DNA of 64,000 nt from an uncultured beta proteobacterium (GTDB lineage Bacteria; Pseudomonadota; Gammaproteobacteria; Burkholderiales; Burkholderiaceae_C): assembly GCA_903869595.1 (NCBI GenBank), contig CAIPZV010000075.1:1-64000 (forward strand), written 5' to 3'. A model generated the notes under the pieces. That model did not search any database, was not told the origin of the DNA, and was given only the letters and a program-made list of their open reading frames with translations. A program made the position numbers and the translations under genes. This document shows, in pieces, positions 15,501 through 26,213 of the stretch (the stretch's first letter is position 1; each line of letters opens with the position of its first letter).

Positions 15501-15775
15501 ACCTGGAGCAGCTGTACCAGGGCCCGCTGGTGGTGGATATCGCCATCGGCTTCATCACCCTGGAAACCCTGCTGCTCTGGGCTTTTCACCGATGGACCGG
15601 GCGCGGATTGGCTTTAGCCGACTGCGTGCTGACGATTCTTTCCGGGGTCTTTCTGATGCTGGCGCTGCGCTGCGCCCTAACGCCAGGCGGCTGGCCGGGC
15701 ATGGCCCTTTTTTTGATTGCCGCAGGCATTGCCCACGGCGCGGATTTACGTATCCGCTGGCGCAATAAGGCCTGA
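15497..15775 (+). CDS. Small membrane protein downstream of bchP, function unknown
   Basis: The 92-aa protein has three hydrophobic segments (about residues 8-30, 40-60 and 65-82) and a basic end RIRWRNKA. It begins with GTG overlapping the bchP stop (GTGTGA), which argues that it is translated with bchP. Its last 30 bases overlap the 3' end of the convergent cbbR. I cannot assign a family. Co-expression with bchP suggests a link to bacteriochlorophyll tail reduction or membrane placement, which is inference only. Confidence 0.65.
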   Translation: MNLEQLYQGPLVVDIAIGFITLETLLLWAFHRWTGRGLALADCVLTILSGVFLMLALRCALTPGGWPGMALFLIAAGIAHGADLRIRWRNKA

Positions 15776-16714
15776 ATTTATCGGCCCCAGGTTAATGTGG
15801 CGCGCAAACTGTTGCGCCAAATAGTCTTCGCCGTTTTCGAGTACGAAATAGCGAAAGGCTTCGGCTGAGGGCGATAGCAATTTGGACAGCATGTGCACCA
15901 CGTTCCAGGCACGCACCACCGGCGCGCCTTCAACATCCAACACGGCAATCAATCGGTTGTCCAACTCCAGGCCCAGGGTATGCAGCGATAAAAAACTCAG
16001 GCCCATACCGGCCATGACGGCTTGCTTAATCGTCTCATTGCTGGCCATTTCCATGCTCACACGCGGCTCGACGCGGGCTTTGTCCAAAAAGCGCTCCATG
16101 GCGGCGCGCGTACCCGAGCCGGGTTCGCGCAGGATAAAAGGCTGGGCTTGCAAGTCACGCGGGGAAATGGTTTCGCCGCGCGCCAAAGGGTGATCCACCG
16201 CGGCTACAAACACATGCGGGTGCGCGGCAAAGGGCTCGGCACGCGTTGCCATTTCGGTAGGCGGGCGGCCCATGATGGCGATGTCCACCTCGTTGGCGTA
16301 GAGCATCTTCACCAGTTGCTCGCGGTTACCCACCACCAGCTTGATGTCCACGCCTTGGTGCTCCTGGCGAAAACGGGCCAGCAAATGCGGCAAAAAATAC
16401 TTGGCCGTACTGACCATGCCGATGGTGAGCAAGCCCACTTCCAGCTTTTGCAGCCTGGCTGCGGCGTCTTCGGCGTCTTTTAGGGTGGCCAGCATTTTGC
16501 GGGCATAGACCAGCATGTATTCGCCCACGGTGGTCAGCGTCACGGTACGGCCACTGCGGTCAAACAAGGGCATACCAATGTGTTTTTCCAGCTCGCGCAC
16601 CTGCATGGTCACGGCCGGGGGCGTGAGATTGAGCGTTTGCGCGGCGCGGGTAAAGCTCAAATGGCGAGCCACTTCGCTAAAAACGCGCAATTGGCGGAAG
16701 GTTGCGTTTTTCAT
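15746..16714 (-). CDS. cbbR: LysR-type regulator of the Calvin cycle operon
   Basis: CbbR activates cbb operons and responds to metabolites such as RuBP. The 322-aa protein has an N-terminal winged HTH (FRQLRVFSEVARHLSFTRAAQTLNLTPPAVTMQVRELE) and a LysR substrate-binding domain. The ATG at 16714 gives the conserved start MKNATFRQL; 48 open codons upstream lie in the promoter region and were excluded. It is divergent from the glyoxylate aminotransferase gene, and the candidate operator 16722-16759 begins only seven bases from its start, suiting autoregulation. Confidence 0.92.
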   Translation of the reverse strand: MKNATFRQLRVFSEVARHLSFTRAAQTLNLTPPAVTMQVRELEKHIGMPLFDRSGRTVTLTTVGEYMLVYARKMLATLKDAEDAAARLQKLEVGLLTIGMVSTAKYFLPHLLARFRQEHQGVDIKLVVGNREQLVKMLYANEVDIAIMGRPPTEMATRAEPFAAHPHVFVAAVDHPLARGETISPRDLQAQPFILREPGSGTRAAMERFLDKARVEPRVSMEMASNETIKQAVMAGMGLSFLSLHTLGLELDNRLIAVLDVEGAPVVRAWNVVHMLSKLLSPSAEAFRYFVLENGEDYLAQQFARHINLGPINSGLIAPADT

Positions 16715-16721
16715 TAAGTAA

Positions 16722-16759
16722 TACCTTAACCGAAAACAAAAAATATATGAATTTACTTT
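16722..16759. promoter_or_regulatory. 38-bp element shared with the cbbL promoter (copy 1), candidate CbbR operator
   Basis: This stretch aligns without gaps to 18370-18407 with 31 of 38 bases identical; the last 15 bases (ATATGAATTTACTTT) match perfectly. Copy 1 ends 58 bases before the aminotransferase ATG and copy 2 ends 61 bases before cbbL. The equal spacing, AT-richness and placement next to cbbR suggest a CbbR-bound promoter element. Binding is inferred. Confidence 0.6.
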
Positions 16760-16817
16760 CGAATGACAGGCTTTTAGAGTCCAACTTCTTAACCCCTCCA
16801 ACCGAAAGGATACCGCT

Positions 16818-18071
16818 ATGGCTGGTCGTAATTTTCTCTTTGTACCCGGTCCCACCAATGTGCCCGATCGTATTCAGCGATCCATGATGGTATCCATGGA
16901 GGACCATCGTTCGCCGCGCTTTCCCCAACTCACCCACACCATCATGGCCGGGCTGCGCGAGGTTTTCCGCACCCAGACGGGCACACCATTTGTGTTTCCG
17001 TCCTCGGGTACCGGTTGCTGGGAAGCGGCACTGACCAACACCTTGTCGCCCGGCGACAAAGTACTGGCGGCGCGCTTTGGCCAATTCAGCCACCTGTGGA
17101 TTGATATGTGCGAGCGCCTGGGCCTAGACGTGCAGATCGTCGATTGCGAATGGGGCACCGGCGTGCCTTTGCAGCAATTCGAAGACATTCTCAAGGCCGA
17201 TAGGCACCACCAGATTAAGGCCGTCTTGGCTTGCCAAAACGAAACCGCCACCGGCGTGAGTTCAGACATTGCCGGTGTGCGCGAAGCCTTGGACGAGGCA
17301 GCACACCCGGCCCTGCTGTTCGTGGACTGCGTTTCTTCTCTAGGCTGCCTGGAGTTCCGCTTTGATGACTGGGGCATCGACATGGCGGTTTCCGGTTCTC
17401 AAAAAGGCTTTATGTTGCCTGCGGGTCTGGGCATTCTGTGCGCTAGCCCCAAGGCCTTGGCCATGTACCCATCGTCCAAGCTCAAGCGCGCTTACTTTGA
17501 TCTGCCGGACATGATCCAAAGCAATGCCACCGGGTACTTCCCCTACACCCCAGCTTTGTCACTGATGTACGGGCTGATTGAGGCGCTCAAGATGATCAGC
17601 GAAGAAGGCCTGGACAATGTCATCGCGCGCCACCATTACCTGGCCGAAGGCGTGCGCGCTGCGGTGACCCAAGGCTGGCAACTCAAGCTATGCGCCAAAG
17701 AACAACGCTGGCACTCCGACACCGTATCGGCGGTGATGCTGCCCGAAGGTATTGCGGGCACGGAAGTCATAGCCCGTGCTTACCAGCGCTACAACCTCTC
17801 GCTGGGCGGCGGACTGTCCAAAGTGGCAGGCAAGCTGTTCCGCATCGGCCATTTGGGCGATATGAACGAAATCCATTTGATGGCCGCCATCAACGGCGCT
17901 GAAATGGCCATGCTCGATTGCGGCGTCAAAGTGCAGCCTGGCAGCGGCGCGGCGGCGGCCGGCCACTACTGGCGCACCCATGAGGCACCTTCGGGCCTGT
18001 GCGCCATGCCCAAGCCGCAAGAAGCGCAGAGCAATACGCCGCGCTCCAGCCCGGCACTTGCACCCCGCTAA
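16818..18071 (+). CDS. Serine/alanine-glyoxylate-type aminotransferase (class V)
   Basis: The 417-aa PLP enzyme resembles serine-glyoxylate and alanine-glyoxylate aminotransferases: FVPGPTNVPDRI at the N-terminus, FPSSGTGCWEAALTN, and the PLP lysine Lys196 in SGSQKGFMLPAG. It would convert glyoxylate to glycine. It lies between cbbR and cbbL and shares a promoter element with cbbL, so a role in photorespiratory glyoxylate removal together with CbbZ is likely. The last 40 residues are low complexity (GSGAAAAGH onward) and may be lineage specific. The amino donor cannot be told from sequence alone. Confidence 0.85.
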   Translation: MAGRNFLFVPGPTNVPDRIQRSMMVSMEDHRSPRFPQLTHTIMAGLREVFRTQTGTPFVFPSSGTGCWEAALTNTLSPGDKVLAARFGQFSHLWIDMCERLGLDVQIVDCEWGTGVPLQQFEDILKADRHHQIKAVLACQNETATGVSSDIAGVREALDEAAHPALLFVDCVSSLGCLEFRFDDWGIDMAVSGSQKGFMLPAGLGILCASPKALAMYPSSKLKRAYFDLPDMIQSNATGYFPYTPALSLMYGLIEALKMISEEGLDNVIARHHYLAEGVRAAVTQGWQLKLCAKEQRWHSDTVSAVMLPEGIAGTEVIARAYQRYNLSLGGGLSKVAGKLFRIGHLGDMNEIHLMAAINGAEMAMLDCGVKVQPGSGAAAAGHYWRTHEAPSGLCAMPKPQEAQSNTPRSSPALAPR

Positions 18072-19929
<1,858 letters not shown>

Positions 19930-19958
19930 ACCGACCACGCTGCAAGGAGAAATACACC

Positions 19959-20399
19959 ATGATGACCAACCCGACCGGCCGTTTGACGCAAGGCCAATTC
20001 AGTTTTCTGCCCGACCTGACGGATGCCGAAATCACACTGCAAATCGAATACGGCCTGCGCAAAGGCTATGCCTGGAGCGTGGAATACACCGACGACCCGC
20101 ACCCGCGCAATACCTATTGGGATATGTTCGGCAACCCAATGTTCGACCTGCATGACGCCGCAGGTGTAATGCAAGAACTCAAGGCTTGCCGCGCAGCTTT
20201 TCCCAACCACTACATACGCATGATGGCTTTTGACTCCACGCGCGGGGTTGAAACGATTGCAATGAGCTTTATCGTGAATCGCCCGAAGACCGAGCCCGGC
20301 TTTATGCTGGAGCGCCAGGAAGTCAATGGCCGCTCGCTGCGCTACAGCACACGCGCTTATGCGGCCAACCAGCCCGAAGGCGAGCGCTACAAAGGCTAG
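19959..20399 (+). CDS. cbbS: RuBisCO small subunit
   Basis: The 146-aa small subunit completes the L8S8 holoenzyme. It has the core GYAWSVEYTDDPHPRNTYWDMFGNPMFD and a C-terminal extension ending ANQPEGERYKG, the beta-hairpin extension typical of red-type small subunits. AAGGAGA precedes two adjacent ATG codons; the first is used here. It is 29 bases after cbbL. Confidence 0.96.
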   Translation: MMTNPTGRLTQGQFSFLPDLTDAEITLQIEYGLRKGYAWSVEYTDDPHPRNTYWDMFGNPMFDLHDAAGVMQELKACRAAFPNHYIRMMAFDSTRGVETIAMSFIVNRPKTEPGFMLERQEVNGRSLRYSTRAYAANQPEGERYKG

Positions 20400-20433
20400 G
20401 CCTTGCCGCACCCTATCCATGCACTAGCACCCC

Positions 20434-21399
20434 ATGAGCGCACCTTCGTATTCCATTCCCGGCAGCACACCGGCGGCTGCCGTCAGTAGCGCCGCGCACG
20501 CGGCCACTGAAAAGCCAAGCGACACCACGGCCGCTGCGCGCTCGGTGGCCGAGGTGCTGGAAGGCTCGCAAGTAGAAGCCGTGTTGCAGGAGCTGGACCG
20601 CGACCTGGTGGGTCTAGTGCCGGTCAAAGCGCGGATACGGGATATTGCCGCTTTGCTGGTCATCGACAAGCTGCGCGTAAACCTGGGCCTGACCAGCCAA
20701 GCGCCCAGCCTGCACATGTGCTTTAGCGGCAATCCCGGCACCGGCAAGACCACGGTGGCCAGTCGCATGGCGCAAATCCTGCATCGGCTGGGCTTTGTAC
20801 GCAAAGGACATTTGGTTTCGGTGACGCGTGACGATCTGGTGGGCCAGTACATCGGCCACACCGCGCCCAAAACCAAAGAAGTGCTCAAGCGTGCCATGGG
20901 TGGGGTGTTGTTTATCGATGAAGCCTACTACCTCTACCGCCCGGAAAACGAACGTGACTATGGCCAGGAGGCCATCGAGATCCTGCTGCAAGTGATGGAA
21001 AACCAGCGCGACGACTTGGTCGTTATCCTGGCGGGCTACAAAGACCGCATGGATACTTTTTTCCAATCCAACCCCGGCATGAGCTCGCGTATCGCCCACC
21101 ATCTGGACTTTCCGGACTACGCGGTGGACGAGTTGCTGCACATCGCCGGTATGACCTTGGCGCAGCAAAATTACCGCTTTGGGGTAGGCGCGCAAGACGC
21201 GTTTGAACAATACCTGGGTCTTCGCATTCAGAAGCCGCACTTTGCCAACGCCCGCAGCGTGCGCAATGCTTTAGACAGGGCCCGCCTGCGCCAGGCCAGC
21301 CGCCTGTTTGCCGACCGCCAGCGTATCCTGAGCGCCGATGACTTGACGACAATCGAAGCAGCTGACATTCTTGCCAGCCGGGTCTTCCAAACCACCTAA
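20434..21399 (+). CDS. cbbX: Red-type RuBisCO activase (AAA+)
   Basis: CbbX is a hexameric AAA+ motor that removes inhibitory sugar phosphates by pulling on the RuBisCO large-subunit C-terminus. The 321-aa protein has Walker [10 protein letters not shown] at residues 99-107, Walker [11 protein letters not shown] near 160-169, and the LAGYKDRMD and NPGMSSRI blocks. The first 40 residues are Ala/Ser-rich and poorly conserved. It follows cbbS by 34 bases, the usual cbbLSX order. Confidence 0.95.
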   Translation: MSAPSYSIPGSTPAAAVSSAAHAATEKPSDTTAAARSVAEVLEGSQVEAVLQELDRDLVGLVPVKARIRDIAALLVIDKLRVNLGLTSQAPSLHMCFSGNPGTGKTTVASRMAQILHRLGFVRKGHLVSVTRDDLVGQYIGHTAPKTKEVLKRAMGGVLFIDEAYYLYRPENERDYGQEAIEILLQVMENQRDDLVVILAGYKDRMDTFFQSNPGMSSRIAHHLDFPDYAVDELLHIAGMTLAQQNYRFGVGAQDAFEQYLGLRIQKPHFANARSVRNALDRARLRQASRLFADRQRILSADDLTTIEAADILASRVFQTT

Positions 21400-21414
21400 A
21401 CGCAAGGACGGCAA

Positions 21415-22134
21415 ATGCTCAAAGCGCTCATTTTTGATGTCGATGGCACTCTGGCGGATACCGAGTCCGCGCACCGCGCGGCTTTTAACCATGCGTTTGC
21501 AGAGGAGGGGCTGGATTGGGTGTGGGACGAGGCGCTGTACATAGAGCTGCTGGAAGTCTCCGGTGGCAAAGAACGCATCGCCCATTACTGGAATCGCACG
21601 CGCGGCGACATCGTGGGAATTGAGGCGCATTCCTTACAGGACACGATTGCGCGCCTGCATGAACTTAAAACAGCCGCCTATGAAGGAATGGTCAATGACG
21701 GTATGGTGAGCCTGCGCCCTGGCGTATTGCGCCTGATTGAATCGGCCCACGAGCAAGGCTTGGCCCTGGCCATAGCCACTACCACTTCGCCAGTCAATAT
21801 CGCCGCCCTATTGCGCAAAGCAATTGGCGCGCACTGGCGCAGCTTGTTTGGTGTGGTGGAGGACGCATCGACCGCACCGCGCAAAAAGCCACATCCGCAG
21901 GTCTATCTGCAGACCTTGCAGCGTATGGGTATGGCCAGTAGCGACTGCATGGCGATCGAAGATTCCTCCAATGGCTTGCAAGCAGCGCTGGCTGCGGGCT
22001 TACCCACGGTAATTACGCCCAATGGCTTTACCGCGCACCATCGCTTTGAAGGCGCATTGCGCGTGGTGCCAGATTTAGGCGATACCACCGTGGCAGACTT
22101 GCGCATCTGGCACTCACAATCCCGCGCCGCCTGA
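21415..22134 (+). CDS. cbbY: HAD-family sugar phosphatase CbbY
   Basis: CbbY removes xylulose-1,5-bisphosphate, a RuBisCO inhibitor released by the activase. The 239-aa HAD protein has the nucleophile motif FDVDGTLADTESAH (Asp8/Asp10), motif II ATTTSPVN, and the late AIEDSSNGLQAA aspartate motif. AAGGACG precedes the ATG. It sits directly after cbbX, supporting the metabolite-repair role. Confidence 0.92.
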   Translation: MLKALIFDVDGTLADTESAHRAAFNHAFAEEGLDWVWDEALYIELLEVSGGKERIAHYWNRTRGDIVGIEAHSLQDTIARLHELKTAAYEGMVNDGMVSLRPGVLRLIESAHEQGLALAIATTTSPVNIAALLRKAIGAHWRSLFGVVEDASTAPRKKPHPQVYLQTLQRMGMASSDCMAIEDSSNGLQAALAAGLPTVITPNGFTAHHRFEGALRVVPDLGDTTVADLRIWHSQSRAA

Positions 22135-22159
22135 TTTTTTGCTTTCCTGAGACCTTGCC

Positions 22160-23251
22160 ATGCCCTTGTCCGCCCGCTCCCAGCATTCCACTCTGACGCA
22201 GTTTTTGATCGAGGAGCGGCGCAAATACCCCGGTGCCAGCGGCGACTTCAACGCCCTGATACTGGATATTGCCCTGGCCTGCAAAGCGATTGCGCGCGGC
22301 GTGGCCTTCGGCGAGCTTGGGCAAGTGCTGGGTGACCACAAAAGCGGCGACGGCGCTTCGGTCAATGTGCAGGGCGAGGCGCAAAAAACCCTGGACGTGC
22401 TTAGTAACCAGGCCTTTATCCGACGCACCGAGTGGGCGGGCAACTTAGCGGGCATGGCCTCCGAGGAGATGGAGCACCCCTACCAGATCCCGACCAAATA
22501 CCCGCGCGGTAAGTACCTGCTGGTGTTTGACCCGCTGGACGGCTCCAGCAACATCGATGTCAATGTATCGGTGGGCAGTATTTTTTCAGTATTACGCGGA
22601 CCGGAAGACGGGCGCGATGTGCAGGAAGCCGATTTTTTACAAGCGGGCACACGCCAGGTAGCTGCCGGGTACGCCATCTATGGGCCCACCACCATGCTGA
22701 TGCTCACCTTGGGCAACGGCGTGCAAGGCTTTACCCTAGACCCGAACCTGGGCGAGTTCATGCTCACCCACCGCGACATCCAGATTCCGCCGGACACGCA
22801 GGAGTTTGCGATTAACGCCTCCAACAGCCGCTTCTGGGAAGCGCCCGTCAAGCGCTATGTGGATGAATGCCTGGCCGGCAAGACCGGTACACGCGGCAAA
22901 GATTTCAATATGCGCTGGATCGCCAGTATGGTGGCCGAGGCGCACCGCATCCTGATGCGCGGCGGCGTGTTCATGTACCCCCGCGACACCAAAGACCCCA
23001 GCAAGGCCGGGCGGCTGCGTCTGCTGTACGAGGCCAACCCGGTCGGGATGATCATGGAGCAAGCCGGGGGCCGCGCCAGCACCGGGGAAAAGCCGGTGCT
23101 AGATGTGCCGCCATCTTCACTACACCAGCGCATCGGCCTGGTGTTCGGCTCCCGCAACGAGGTCGAGCGCATCGAGCGCTACCACAGCGAACCGGTACAA
23201 ACCGAGGAATACAACCCCTTGTTTGCCGAGCGCAGCCTGTTTAGATTTTGA
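22160..23251 (+). CDS. cbbF: Fructose-1,6-bisphosphatase class I
   Basis: This enzyme hydrolyses fructose-1,6-bisphosphate (possibly also sedoheptulose-1,7-bisphosphate) in the Calvin cycle. The 363-aa protein contains the metal-binding sequence [21 protein letters not shown], the EEMEHPY block, and the substrate-binding region [22 protein letters not shown]. Its place between cbbY and cbbP marks it as the operon-borne copy. Confidence 0.95.
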   Translation: MPLSARSQHSTLTQFLIEERRKYPGASGDFNALILDIALACKAIARGVAFGELGQVLGDHKSGDGASVNVQGEAQKTLDVLSNQAFIRRTEWAGNLAGMASEEMEHPYQIPTKYPRGKYLLVFDPLDGSSNIDVNVSVGSIFSVLRGPEDGRDVQEADFLQAGTRQVAAGYAIYGPTTMLMLTLGNGVQGFTLDPNLGEFMLTHRDIQIPPDTQEFAINASNSRFWEAPVKRYVDECLAGKTGTRGKDFNMRWIASMVAEAHRILMRGGVFMYPRDTKDPSKAGRLRLLYEANPVGMIMEQAGGRASTGEKPVLDVPPSSLHQRIGLVFGSRNEVERIERYHSEPVQTEEYNPLFAERSLFRF

Positions 23252-23283
23252 GCTTTTGAGATTGTTCAGTTCAGGGAGCCACC

Positions 23284-24159
23284 ATGTCAGAAAAACACCC
23301 GATTATTGCCATCACCGGCTCTAGTGGTGCGGGCACCACCTCGGTAACGCGCACGTTTGAAAACATATTCCGCCGCGAAGGCGTGAACGCTGCCGTCATC
23401 GAAGGCGATAGCTTTCACCGCTACGACCGCGCTGAAATGAAACTGCGCTTGGCCGAGGCCGAGGCCAAAGGCAATAAAAACTTCAGCCATTTCGGCCCGG
23501 AAAATAATTTGTTCTCCGAACTGGAAGCATTGTTTGCCGACTACGCGAAAACCGGCAGCGGCAAGCAGCGTAAATATTTGCATGACCACGAGGAAGCCGC
23601 GCCCTTCAAACAAGAGCCCGGCACCTTTACGCCCTGGCAGGATGTTTCTGCTGGTACCGATTTACTGTTTTACGAAGGTCTGCACGGCGCGGTGGTAACG
23701 CCCGAGGTGAATATCGCCAAGCACCCGGATTTGTTGATCGGCGTGGTGCCGGTCATTAACCTAGAGTGGATTCAAAAACTCTGGCGTGACAAGTCCAAGC
23801 GCGGCTACAGCACCGAAGCGGTGACCGACACCATCTTGCGCCGCATGCCGGACTATGTGAACTACATTTGCCCGCAATTCATGCATACACACGTCAACTT
23901 TCAGCGCGTGCCCATGGTCGATACCAGCAACCCGTTTATCAGCCGCGATATTCCTTCGCCGGACGAAAGCATGGTGGTCATCCGCTTTGCCAAACCCAAG
24001 GGTATCGACTTTCAATACCTGCGCAGCATGATCGACGACAGCTTTATGAGCCGCGCCAATACCATCGTTGTGCCCGGCGGCAAGATGGAGCTGGCGATGC
24101 AACTGATCTTCACCCCCTTTATTTGGCGCATGATGGAACGCAAGAAGCGCGCGTCATGA
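23284..24159 (+). CDS. cbbP: Phosphoribulokinase
   Basis: PRK makes RuBP from ribulose-5-phosphate and ATP. The 291-aa protein is the short bacterial class, with the P-loop GSSGAGTT at residues 12-19 (Thr in place of Lys, as normal for this family), EGDSFHRYDR, and the FYEGLHGAVV catalytic block. Its stop overlaps the cbbZ start as ATGA. Confidence 0.96.
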   Translation: MSEKHPIIAITGSSGAGTTSVTRTFENIFRREGVNAAVIEGDSFHRYDRAEMKLRLAEAEAKGNKNFSHFGPENNLFSELEALFADYAKTGSGKQRKYLHDHEEAAPFKQEPGTFTPWQDVSAGTDLLFYEGLHGAVVTPEVNIAKHPDLLIGVVPVINLEWIQKLWRDKSKRGYSTEAVTDTILRRMPDYVNYICPQFMHTHVNFQRVPMVDTSNPFISRDIPSPDESMVVIRFAKPKGIDFQYLRSMIDDSFMSRANTIVVPGGKMELAMQLIFTPFIWRMMERKKRAS

Positions 24160-24818
24160 AACCCTACGACCTCATCCTCTTCGACCTGGACGGCACCCTG
24201 GTAGAGACTGCGCCTGAAATTTGCGATGCCGTGAACGACACCTTGCAACACTTTAATTTTGCAAGCGTCTCGCAAGAGCAAGTCAATGACTGGATAGGCC
24301 ACGGCACGCTGGAGCTACTCATCCAGGCTCTGGCCTTTGTGCAAGGGCTAAGTGATGCGACAGTCCGCAGCTCTGAGCGTTTGGCTGACATTGCCGCTGT
24401 CTTTAAAACGCATTACCGCGCGCGTTGCGGCACGCGCAGCCACTGCTACCCGCATGTGGTGGAAACCTTACACCGACTCAAGTCGCAAGGTGTTCTATTA
24501 GGTGTAGTTACGAACAAAGAAGGCGCTTACACCCAAACCGTGTTGGACGCGCATGCATTGACGCCCCTGTTTGATTGCGTTGTCAGTGGCGACACTTTTC
24601 CCACGAAAAAACCCCGACCTGACGGCGTTCTCAGTTGCCTAGAGCGCTTCCAGGTGACTGCGGACAGAACGCTTTTCGTAGGCGATTCGAGCATCGACGT
24701 TGCCACTGCGCGTAATGCCGGCGTGGCCGTTTGGGTGGTCCCCTATGGCTACAACATGGGCGCTGCCATTGAAGACAGCCACCCTGACCGCCTTATCGCT
24801 AACTTTGCAGAACTCTGA
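24156..24818 (+). CDS. cbbZ: Phosphoglycolate phosphatase
   Basis: CbbZ/Gph hydrolyses 2-phosphoglycolate formed by RuBisCO oxygenation. The 220-aa HAD protein has FDLDGTLVET (Asp10/Asp12), the VVTNKEGAYTQ motif II, SGDTFPTKKPRPD, and the metal-binding FVGDSSIDVATARNAG. It starts with ATG overlapping the cbbP stop. Its gene abuts the next, convergent gene with no base between the stop codons. The later Calvin genes cbbT, cbbG and cbbK found in many such operons are absent here. Confidence 0.92.
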   Translation: MKPYDLILFDLDGTLVETAPEICDAVNDTLQHFNFASVSQEQVNDWIGHGTLELLIQALAFVQGLSDATVRSSERLADIAAVFKTHYRARCGTRSHCYPHVVETLHRLKSQGVLLGVVTNKEGAYTQTVLDAHALTPLFDCVVSGDTFPTKKPRPDGVLSCLERFQVTADRTLFVGDSSIDVATARNAGVAVWVVPYGYNMGAAIEDSHPDRLIANFAEL

Positions 24819-25259
24819 TTACTGCGCTTGGGCCAATTCAGCCAGGCGCTTGTGCACGGCCCGCTTGCCCATTTTGCGTAACTGCACAATCGCCTCTAGT
24901 TGCGCCGCACGCGGCCTGACGCGGCCTTGCTCCCACTTGTAAACCGACTGGTCGCTCACTCCTAGCAAAGAAGCAGTCTGGGCCGCATTGATGCCCAATT
25001 TTTTGCGCAGAGTTGCAAAGCCAGATGATCTGAACCGCGCTCTCTGCGCTTCTGGCGCGGCTTTTACCGAGGCCACGCTACCTGCGCCTTTGGACAATTG
25101 CTTAAGCGCACGCTCCAATGCGGAAAGCCGCTTTTTGAGTGCGGCGTTTTCGGCGCGTTGCTGCGCTAATGTTTTCTTCATCGCCATTGCGTTTTCCCGC
25201 ACTTTACGGTTTGCGACACGGGTAATTTCATCTTTCAACTGTTTAGCTAATGCAGACAT
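24819..25259 (-). CDS. Small helix-turn-helix regulator with N-terminal coiled coil
   Basis: The 146-aa protein has a basic, heptad-like N-terminal helix (residues 1-58: AQQRAENAALKKRLSALERAL) and a C-terminal XRE-like helix-turn-helix (LRKKLGINAAQTASLLGVSDQSVYKWEQGRVRPR, about 84-118). A strong AAGGAGG site precedes the ATG. It is convergent with cbbZ, with its stop directly adjacent. Target genes cannot be inferred; it is not a recognised part of cbb operons. Confidence 0.75.
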   Translation of the reverse strand: MSALAKQLKDEITRVANRKVRENAMAMKKTLAQQRAENAALKKRLSALERALKQLSKGAGSVASVKAAPEAQRARFRSSGFATLRKKLGINAAQTASLLGVSDQSVYKWEQGRVRPRAAQLEAIVQLRKMGKRAVHKRLAELAQAQ

Positions 25260-25852
25260 ACTGCCTCCTTTTTTGAATCCATGTATTAATTATTTAATGC
25301 GTAATTATTGCCTATTAATAAAATTTGGTCTATAGAGATACTAAACAAATGCGATAGGAAACAATCAACGCGCGCTCAGGGGCGCTTACGTGTGCACACA
25401 GGCTTTTATCGCACACCTCGCACTAACGACCGCTATGCAAGGCATCCCAACTGGCCCTAGGTCCTGCGAAGCACGAGCACAACGGCTGGTAGGTCTTCAT
25501 GGCCACCGGGCCTTGCCAGAACCTGCCTCTAAAGGTGATTGATTGGCCTAAGGTCAAGCGGCATGGCCCGTACGACCATTTTTCACGCATAGGCACTAAG
25601 CGGGCGGCACATACCACTTTGGGCTATCCGATAGTCACATCTTGATGTCCGGCTCGGGTCTTTGACACCCAATCTGCCTCATTAAATAAATCAAATCTAA
25701 TGATTTTTAGATTGAAATAGTTTTTGAATTTTTTCTGTTGTATTTATACAAAAAAATGTTTTTTTGAAAAAACTTGTCAATTACATTATTTTCACTAGAA
25801 TGCTTTCAAGTCAGCGTAAATACCGCTTTTATGAATGCGTTTAGGAGCTTGT
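25260..25852. other. AT-rich intergenic region (593 bases)
   Basis: I see no supportable gene. Two AT-rich blocks (about 25285-25350 and 25670-25800) flank a middle part of normal composition. A 7-bp inverted repeat AATCTAA-N6-TTAGATT lies at 25694-25713. The right block ends with the promoter of the next gene. A 64-codon minus-strand frame at 25423-25617 resembles nothing I know. Confidence 0.5.
25774..25801 (+). promoter_or_regulatory. Candidate sigma70 promoter of the 111-aa gene
   Basis: TTGTCA (25774-25779) and TAGAAT (25796-25801) are 16 bases apart in AT-rich DNA, 51 bases before the ATG at 25853. Confidence 0.5.
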
Positions 25853-26188
25853 ATGTCAGTATTCGCCAAAACAGCCAGAGGCCTTGATGCTTTGAAGGAT
25901 TTGAACTCCGGCATGCCACGCCGCATGCGCACCGTACTCTGGTGCATTAACGGCCAAACCTCTACCTCTACCTTGATGCGAAGTCTGACCGCAGTGGGCG
26001 ACGTCAAAGAATTGATGCGCGGCTTGATCGCTGAAGGCTTGATCGAACGGGTACACAAAAACACGCCCAAGCCCGTCATCCTCGAAGCAGCGGTCACTGC
26101 CCCTGCTGCTACCACAGTAGATACGCGCTGGGTCAGTTCCGGTTGGAGCATGGGTTTCCCGGATCAAGGTATGACTACGGCGCACTGA
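25853..26188 (+). CDS. Small winged-helix-like protein, function unknown
   Basis: The 111-aa protein starts MSVFAKTARGLDAL after a TAGGAG site. The segment MRRTVLWCINGQTS-like to DVKELMRGLIAEGLIERV (about residues 22-62) looks like the winged-helix module of short Burkholderiales proteins with the pattern KTxxGxxAL...VDGxxSxxxL...LxxxGLI. The C-terminal 40 residues are Ala/Thr-rich and probably disordered. It stands alone behind its own promoter, convergent with the DadA-like gene. I do not assign a function. Confidence 0.65.
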   Translation: MSVFAKTARGLDALKDLNSGMPRRMRTVLWCINGQTSTSTLMRSLTAVGDVKELMRGLIAEGLIERVHKNTPKPVILEAAVTAPAATTVDTRWVSSGWSMGFPDQGMTTAH

Positions 26189-26213
26189 GCGTAGTGCGCG
26201 CTACCAAGGGAAG

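Noticed and set aside
25423..25617. 64-codon minus-strand open frame in the AT-rich gap
   Set aside because: It has no ribosome site, no recognisable domain and no similarity that I could recall.
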